From JBGPBY01 sp041481485 (GTDB lineage Bacteria; Acidobacteriota; Terriglobia; 20CM-2-55-15): DNA of 11,559 nt. Positions 7,601 to 11,559 of the stretch are shown one piece after another (the stretch's first letter is position 1; every line of letters begins with the position of its first letter). The position numbers and the translations under genes were made by a program. The stretch covers positions 1-11,559 of the forward strand of contig JBGPBY010000219.1 of the NCBI GenBank assembly GCA_041481485.1. Reading direction: 5' to 3'. Below the pieces are notes generated by a model. The model did not search any database and was not told the origin of the DNA. It was given only the letters and a program-made list of their open reading frames with translations.

Positions 7601-8176
7601 TTACGCGGAGATTCGAGTCACTCTCTCACTACGGGGAGAATGTGAAGACTGCAAAATCGGCTTCACCCAGGCGCTGTCGATTTCAACAACGATCGATTTC
7701 TGAAGCAAGGTGACAGAAAGAATCAGTTGATTCGGTTTCCTCATGTTCGTGATGATGCCTTCAGCACCGGTGAGCGCGCCGCCTTCAATGCGAACCCTCT
7801 TGCCAACCTGAAGGAACGGGTGCGGCAACGCTTTCATACCGGAACTCACTACCGCGCGGAGCGCTGCAATTTCCCGATCATCAATCGGGGTTGGCTCGTA
7901 GCCGATTCCAACAATTCGAATCACGCTCGGAGTCTTCAATACAGCCACACGGCCAACCGGATCGAATGTGGTGAACAGGTAACCCGGAAACAGTGGAAGT
8001 TCCACCTCGCGTACACGGTCACTCCAACGGCGGCGACTCTCGTAGAGTGGAAGAAAGCAGTTGAAACCAAAATAGTCCAGTGCCGCAGCCACACGCTTCT
8101 CATGCGTTGCTTTAACCTGTACGGCATACCAGGGCCCTTCGCTTATTGAATTATTTGTTGATCCCAATTCCATCAT
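7601..8176 (-). CDS. NusG-family transcription antiterminator (UpxY/RfaH-like)
   Basis: The 191-residue protein has the NusG layout. An N-terminal NGN domain (about 15-110) begins WYAVQVKATHEKRV and includes FNCFLPLYESRRRW and the conserved PLFPGYLF (61-68). A KOW domain follows (about 124-172) with VGKRVRIEGGALTGAEGII. Sixteen extra residues rich in Ser and Arg follow the KOW domain. Lone NusG paralogues next to polysaccharide operons (UpxY in Bacteroides, RfaH and LoaP elsewhere) bind RNA polymerase and promote readthrough of long operons. Its position immediately before the EPS gene block supports that role rather than housekeeping NusG, which normally neighbours secE and rplK. The ATG at 8176 has a good ribosome site, GGGAG at 8190-8186, nine nt upstream. 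A second ATG follows immediately. The gene is 57 nt downstream of the PilZ gene and is probably co-transcribed with it. Confidence 0.9.
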   Translation of the reverse strand: MMELGSTNNSISEGPWYAVQVKATHEKRVAAALDYFGFNCFLPLYESRRRWSDRVREVELPLFPGYLFTTFDPVGRVAVLKTPSVIRIVGIGYEPTPIDDREIAALRAVVSSGMKALPHPFLQVGKRVRIEGGALTGAEGIITNMRKPNQLILSVTLLQKSIVVEIDSAWVKPILQSSHSPRSERVTRISA

Positions 8177-8196
8177 TCAGACAAGCTCCCGCCATG

Positions 8197-8211
8197 GAAC
8201 TCCCAGAGTTC
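8197..8211 (-). promoter_or_regulatory. Short perfect palindrome in the antiterminator gene leader
   Basis: GAACTC and GAGTTC form a perfect 6-bp inverted repeat around three bases, ending 7 nt upstream of the GGGAG ribosome site of the NusG-like gene. It lies in the 57-nt PilZ/NusG-like spacer. It could be a small leader hairpin or a dimeric operator. No T-tract follows on the minus strand, so it is not an intrinsic terminator. Confidence 0.25.
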
Positions 8212-8233
8212 TTTCTAAAATCAACCAGTTACG

Positions 8234-8599
8234 CTACAGAACTCGTCGCTGCTTAAACTCGATCGCCGTTCCAAACGTTCCGTCTGGCAACTCTTCCACA
8301 CGCAAAACATTTCCTCGCGCTGCCAGGCGCAGAGTTGGCCCCTCCTTAACCGGAGCCGTTGACAGGCGGATTGCCAGCGAGACATATCCGTCGATCTTGA
8401 GGGGGTGTTTCAGCCCGACATAAACGCCGCCACCGCTCAAATTCTGCAGGTAGCCTTCTTCCCGCTGGCACAGGCCGTCACCATCCACACACCTCAGCCG
8501 CACGGGATATGGGGCTTCAATTCGCGCGCTCATTCGTCGCTCTTCAGCGGTGTGTATGCGCTTCTTGACGCTTCCGGTCGAAGTGATGTCGTCGCTCAA
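8234..8599 (-). CDS. Single-domain PilZ protein (predicted c-di-GMP receptor)
   Basis: This is a small PilZ-domain protein. The c-di-GMP-binding signature is present: RRMSAR supplies RxxxR, and NLSGGG about 30 residues later supplies the [D/N]xSxxG motif. Beta-strand blocks VYVGLKHPLKIDGYVSLAIRL and TFGTAIEFKQ complete the barrel. The reading frame is open to a TTG at 8698 (154 residues), but the first 33 residues look unlike protein and that start has no ribosome site. I prefer the TTG at 8599 (122 residues, new N-terminus SDDITSTGS after the start), which has GGA six nt upstream. The ATG at 8533 would cut off the first arginine of RxxxR and is unlikely. It lies between the two-component pair and the antiterminator gene, which suggests it links c-di-GMP level to polysaccharide output. 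The partner protein is unknown, and the exact start is uncertain. Confidence 0.85.
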   Translation of the reverse strand: MSDDITSTGSVKKRIHTAEERRMSARIEAPYPVRLRCVDGDGLCQREEGYLQNLSGGGVYVGLKHPLKIDGYVSLAIRLSTAPVKEGPTLRLAARGNVLRVEELPDGTFGTAIEFKQRRVL

Positions 8600-8788
8600 G
8601 GTTTTTCCAAGCCTGAAGGGCTGCAAAAGTACGGTCCTATAACGGAGTGCGAAGGGTACACCTCTTCGAAGAAGGTTAGCCCCGGCGGAACCGACCAAAT
8701 TACTGGGACAGTTGTATAGAATTTTTACACTTGGCGGATGGGCTATTCGTCCTATCGAACGGCCAGCATTCGGGACAAATGCACCGGA

Positions 8789-9502
8789 TCAACCCCTGAC
8801 ATTTGTCTGATCGGCTTGCAGCCGTGCGGGAATTGCGGCCAAACCATGCTGGTAGGCAAATATCATCAATTCGAGCCGGTCGGTAACTTCGAGCTTGTTG
8901 AAAATGGAGGTGAGATAGTGGCGAACCGTTTTTTCGGAAATGAACAGACGTTCGGCGATCTCCTTGTTTCTGCGGCCTTCGGCCAGGGCGCCGATCACTT
9001 CCAGCTCCCTGGAAGTGAGGGTCGCAATCTTGGCGACGGCGGGATCCGCCTTTCGACGAGGCTTCTGGAGTTGTGCCATAAACGCGGCAACCATGCTTCG
9101 ATTCACCCAGGGTTCACCGGAATGGACTTTTCTTATGGCTTTTAAAAGAAGGCTGGGCGCGTCCAGTTTATGGACAATCCCGACAGCCCCAAGACATATG
9201 GTCCGAAGGTGAAGGTCGGAATCCACGACTCCGGTGAGCAGAAGGACACGGGAATTAGAGGCCGCCTTAATCAGATCGGGAAGCAATTCCGCGCCGGAGT
9301 CTTCGCCCAGATCCAGATCCAGCAGAATGACATCCGGCTGGCTGAGGGCAGCTTCCAGAGCTTCCGCCCGATTACGCGCTTCTCCGACAACGACGAATCC
9401 CGGTTCGTTCTCCAGAAGCACGCGCAGTGCGGCGACGAAGATCCGATGATCGTCGACTATCAAAATACGAATTTGCGGTAGGTCCGATCCATTGACCGCC
9501 AT
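8789..9502 (-). CDS. NarL/FixJ-family response regulator with LuxR-type HTH
   Basis: The 237-residue protein has a receiver domain (about 11-125) followed by a LuxR/GerE helix-turn-helix (about 161-222). Receiver residues are present: acidic pair D17/D18 in LIVDDHR, phospho-acceptor D62 in LLDLDLG, switch threonine T90 and lysine K112. The output domain reads TLTSRELEVIGALAEGRRNKE, then ISEKTVRHYLTSIFNKL, a classic DNA-recognition region. The ATG at 9502 has a strong Shine-Dalgarno, GGAGG, six nt upstream, the best ribosome site in the window. The gene follows the histidine kinase by 45 nt with no terminator between them, so they are very likely a cognate pair. Its target could be its own operon or the polysaccharide genes downstream; I see no defined operator. 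Confidence 0.95.
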   Translation of the reverse strand: MAVNGSDLPQIRILIVDDHRIFVAALRVLLENEPGFVVVGEARNRAEALEAALSQPDVILLDLDLGEDSGAELLPDLIKAASNSRVLLLTGVVDSDLHLRTICLGAVGIVHKLDAPSLLLKAIRKVHSGEPWVNRSMVAAFMAQLQKPRRKADPAVAKIATLTSRELEVIGALAEGRRNKEIAERLFISEKTVRHYLTSIFNKLEVTDRLELMIFAYQHGLAAIPARLQADQTNVRG

Positions 9503-9547
9503 CTGTAGCCTCCTGCTTCAGTTTTGCTATGACGAGCCGATACGTCC

Positions 9548-10669
9548 TCAACCTCGATTTTCGTTTGGCGGTAAAAAAACCGTCACTAATGTTCCCAGCT
9601 TCGGCAAGCTTTCCAAATGAACAAAACCGCCATGGTCACGAACAATTCTGGCAACGCTGAACAAACCGAGACCATTTCCCTGGCCTCGGTCCTTCGTGGT
9701 GTAAAACGCGTCAAAAACCTTTTCCGCAGCCTCCACGGGTATTCCCAGCCCGGTGTCTGCAAAGCAGATCTGAATATATTTTCCGGGTTTCGCGTCAACA
9801 TTCCCCAGGGTCTGGATCCGATCCCAATCCACGACAACTTCTTTGGCTGTTATCTTTAATGTCCCACCAGATGGCATGGCATCCCTGGAGTTCAGGCAAA
9901 GATTCAGAAACGCCTGATATATCGGAGTCGGGTTTCCCATGACGGAGCCCAGCCTCGGTGAGACTGCAGTCTCAATTCGAATGGTGGGGGAAAATGTGCC
10001 CTTGAGAACCTTCACCGTATCTTCGATGAGACGGCCGATATGGACAGGCTGAAATTTTTCTTCACTGTCCGCGGCCAGAGAAAGCAACTGCGCAATCATC
10101 TCCGCGGCCTGCCGCGCTGAAAACTGCCATAGATCCAGTGCATGTTTTTCGTTCAGCGAAGATTTCTCTTCCATCAACCGTTGCACTGAAATCTGCATCG
10201 TCGACAAAACGCCGTTCAGATCGTGGGCAATGCTGCTGGTCAATTTCGCGATCGTTTCAATTTTGTTGGCGCGGAGGATGTGACTCTCAAGCAATTTCTT
10301 ATGGGTAATGTCTCGATTGAGGATGATTACAGACGTTGCCCGCGTGGACTCGTCTCTCTGGACTCTCCAGTGGCTTTCCACGATGACTGTTTTGCACGCC
10401 TTGGTTACCTGACGCAGTTCTCCGTTCCACTCTCCTTTTTCAAGGAGAGACTTGGACAACCTCCGGAATCCGTCCGGTTGACCTTCTCGTAATACGGAGT
10501 AGTAGTTCTGTCCGGCAACTTCACTGGCTTCCCAGCCGTAGAGCCGCTCCGCACCTTTGTTCCAGAAACGAATGCAGTCTTCCATATCCCGCACAATCAG
10601 TGCGTCCTGCATTTCATTGATCACCAACTCGGCAACCTTCGGAGTTTCGCCAAAATCAAACTGAGCCAT
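9548..10669 (-). CDS. PAS-domain sensor histidine kinase (soluble)
   Basis: This is a cytoplasmic sensor kinase with no predicted membrane span. Numbered from the longest open start, a PAS domain lies at about 20-130 (MQDALIVRDMEDCIRFWNKGAERLYGW, ending in ILNRDITHKK). A dimerisation/phosphoacceptor region at about 140-205 contains SSIAHDLNG with H156. The ATPase domain at about 250-376 has the N-box NLCLNSRDAM (N267), G1 box DTGLGIP (312-318), F box VFDAFYTTK and G2 box GNGLGL (338-343). The N-box and overall style resemble NtrB-like or hybrid-kinase cores rather than the HisKA_3 kinases that usually partner NarL-type regulators. I chose the ATG at 10669; a TTG at 10690 adds seven residues, and neither has a convincing ribosome site. 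It is the first gene of the minus-strand block. The signal sensed by the PAS domain cannot be read from sequence. Confidence 0.93.
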   Translation of the reverse strand: MAQFDFGETPKVAELVINEMQDALIVRDMEDCIRFWNKGAERLYGWEASEVAGQNYYSVLREGQPDGFRRLSKSLLEKGEWNGELRQVTKACKTVIVESHWRVQRDESTRATSVIILNRDITHKKLLESHILRANKIETIAKLTSSIAHDLNGVLSTMQISVQRLMEEKSSLNEKHALDLWQFSARQAAEMIAQLLSLAADSEEKFQPVHIGRLIEDTVKVLKGTFSPTIRIETAVSPRLGSVMGNPTPIYQAFLNLCLNSRDAMPSGGTLKITAKEVVVDWDRIQTLGNVDAKPGKYIQICFADTGLGIPVEAAEKVFDAFYTTKDRGQGNGLGLFSVARIVRDHGGFVHLESLPKLGTLVTVFLPPNENRG

Positions 10670-10690
10670 CTGGATTGGAAGACTGTGCAA

Positions 10691-11220
10691 ACGTCCCGGT
10701 CATCCGGCGGGAACAAATTACGCGTCCAAAATGAAAACAATGCCAGCAAGAAGTTTCAGCCATATGAATATTGAATGCCGCTTCGTACAGCAATCGTCCG
10801 CTTTCGTCTTTGAAACCCATTTTTGAGATGTGAAGATTGCAGGCAGGAAGTCAGGGCAGCTGCGAAACGCTCTTCAATCTGTGCACGGGTTCGACTTCAG
10901 AGACACTGTAGCGATGTTTTGAGTTTTTCCACAGTCGGAACACTGGACAGTTCTGACAATCACACAACAACAACGTTTAAAAAATAAGTTGTGCGAATGC
11001 ACACGTCCTGTCGACTGAATCGTTCCACCTCCATTCCATTGGGACGGCCGATCATGGAAAGACCAAACCTCATCGGAGGGCTCTTTCCGCCAGGCACTTC
11101 GTCTTGAAAATGAGTTGGCAATATACCTCAACACGGCCCTTCAAGTCATGATGGAAATCGTGGCGGGCAATGAATGGAAGTCGATTCCGGGTCGCTTCAC
11201 AGGGAAGAATAATTCACAAT
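10691..11220. other. Intergenic region with no convincing gene
   Basis: This stretch upstream of the kinase gene has no coding region I can support. It should contain the promoter for the minus-strand block, but I find no strong -35/-10 pair on that strand. An 86-codon minus-strand frame (10874-11134) is serine/arginine/cysteine-rich, has no ribosome site and resembles no family. A plus-strand frame starting in this region is discussed as a separate observation. The part around 10961-10990 is A/T-rich. Confidence 0.5.
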
Positions 11221-11271
11221 ATGAATCATCTAGTGAAATTCAAATTGACAAGATGAATCGCATAGTGATTT
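11221..11271. repeat. Pair of direct repeats, 32 bp apart
   Basis: ATGAATC, three variable bases, then TAGTGA occurs at 11221-11236 and again at 11253-11268. Matching positions are offset by exactly 32 bp, about three helical turns. The pair brackets a plus-strand TTGACA at 11245-11250. The arrangement resembles two copies of a regulator binding site on one face of the DNA, but the sample is too small to exclude chance. Confidence 0.3.
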
Positions 11272-11274
11272 GAT
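11245..11274 (+). promoter_or_regulatory. Possible sigma70-type promoter
   Basis: A perfect -35 hexamer TTGACA (11245-11250) is followed after 18 bp by TTTGAT (11269-11274), a 4-of-6 match to TATAAT that lacks the important second-position A. It would drive plus-strand transcription starting near 11281, ending at the terminator at 11418-11454. The weak -10 keeps confidence low. Confidence 0.25.
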
Positions 11275-11349
11275 GTCGACGGCTTTTGGAGCAAGTCGAG
11301 ATACCAGACGGCGAGTTGAGGAATCCGGATGTTTGATTCGGTTCCGGCC

Positions 11350-11367
11350 AGCCCTTCCAAAAGGGCT
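11350..11367 (+). other. RNA hairpin in the candidate plus-strand transcript
   Basis: AGCCCTT and AAGGGCT form a perfect 7-bp stem with a 4-nt loop. It lies 51 nt before the intrinsic terminator and would be an internal hairpin of any plus-strand transcript. The bases after it are T-rich but interrupted, so it is not a good terminator itself. Confidence 0.3.
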
Positions 11368-11417
11368 TCGGGCTTCGTTTCGTTTGACTTTCTGAGACTG
11401 ATCGATTCCCCTCAATA

Positions 11418-11454
11418 CCCCTGCGGTGGAAACGCTGCAGGGGCTCTTTTTTTT
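11418..11454 (+). terminator. Strong rho-independent terminator
   Basis: An 11-bp stem (11418-11428 with 11433-11443, two G-U pairs) is closed by a GAAA tetraloop and followed by CTC and eight consecutive T residues (11447-11454). The T-tract is only on the plus strand, so it ends rightward transcription. No supported plus-strand gene precedes it in the window, which is why a small RNA or small ORF upstream is suspected. Confidence 0.8.
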
Positions 11455-11494
11455 GCAGCGGGGTTGACTGTAGGAATGCGATTCCCCAATGTAG

Positions 11495-11513
11495 GGGCGG
11501 TCTATGACCGCCC
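11495..11513. repeat. Small GC-rich palindrome
   Basis: GGGCGGTC and GACCGCCC form a perfect 8-bp palindrome around TAT. It is nested in the left arm of the larger inverted repeat at 11500-11559 and looks like a dispersed REP-like unit. Confidence 0.6.
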
Positions 11514-11559
11514 GCAATTGAGAGCCCTGCATTCCTCCGAATTGCGGGCGGTCATAGAC
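11500..11559. repeat. Perfect 20-bp inverted repeat cut by the window edge
   Basis: The 20 bases at 11500-11519 are the exact reverse complement of 11540-11559, around a 20-nt spacer. The left arm extends outward into a smaller palindrome (GGGCGGTC at 11495). The right arm stops only because the window ends, so the true element is probably longer. It resembles short dispersed palindromic repeats seen between genes in many environmental genomes. It shares no clear sequence with the element at 7386-7588, so it is a second repeat family. Confidence 0.75.

Noticed and set aside
7432..7713. 93-codon plus-strand frame across the palindromic spacer
   Set aside because: It is generated by the GC-rich palindromes and the antisense of the antiterminator gene; such frames recur wherever these repeats occur and show no protein family features.
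7849..7855. ops-like GCGGTAG on the minus strand, possible RfaH-type recruitment site
   Set aside because: It lies inside the antiterminator coding sequence in codons that simply read Ala-Val, and only part of the ops consensus matches.
8699..8788. Promoter for the PilZ/antiterminator genes (TATACA-like -10)
   Set aside because: A -10-like hexamer is present but no matching -35 at suitable spacing.
10874..11134. 86-codon minus-strand frame upstream of the kinase
   Set aside because: No ribosome site, no recognisable family and low-complexity Ser/Arg/Cys composition.

Overview
The window is one co-directional block of nine genes on the minus strand, read from about 10.7 kb down to 246, followed upstream (10.7-11.6 kb) by a gene-poor stretch with a plus-strand terminator and palindromic repeats. 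The gene set suggests a Gram-negative, exopolysaccharide-producing environmental bacterium. A FemAB-like protein, a TIGR03087-type glycosyltransferase, a NodB deacetylase and AsnB-type amidotransferases are the usual partners of exosortase A (PEP-CTERM) polysaccharide loci. Moderate GC, a specialised NusG (UpxY-like) protein and dispersed GC-rich palindromes would fit an Acidobacteriota-like genome. That placement is inference; no rRNA or marker gene is present.

Layout in transcription order (minus strand): a soluble PAS histidine kinase (about 10669-9548); a NarL/FixJ response regulator (9502-8789); a single-domain PilZ protein (about 8599-8234); a NusG/UpxY-like processive antiterminator (8176-7601); a 203-bp nested palindromic element (7588-7386) with a short leader hairpin (7360-7343). 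Then come five tightly packed genes: FemAB-like (about 7295-6228), glycosyltransferase (6222-4984), an AsnB-like protein without a glutaminase site (4987-3140), a polysaccharide deacetylase (3138-2107) and a complete glutamine-dependent AsnB (2120-246). Junctions inside this block are a 5-nt gap, an ATGA overlap, a 1-nt gap and a 14-nt overlap, so it is almost certainly one translationally coupled operon.

Working model (inference): the kinase/regulator pair and a c-di-GMP receptor sit upstream of an antiterminator that could let RNA polymerase pass the structured spacer and transcribe the polysaccharide genes. The encoded enzymes would build, deacetylate and amidate or aminoacylate a surface glycan. 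No exosortase, Wzx/Wzy, chain-length regulator or PEP-CTERM substrate lies within the window, so the rest of the locus would have to lie below position 1 or elsewhere.

The most unusual features are: two AsnB-fold proteins in one operon, one of which has lost the N-terminal cysteine nucleophile and the glutamine-binding residues; the precisely symmetric 203-bp palindromic element between the antiterminator gene and its presumed target operon; and a candidate plus-strand small transcript ending at a strong intrinsic terminator (11418-11454). The right edge of the window cuts through a perfect 20-bp inverted repeat.
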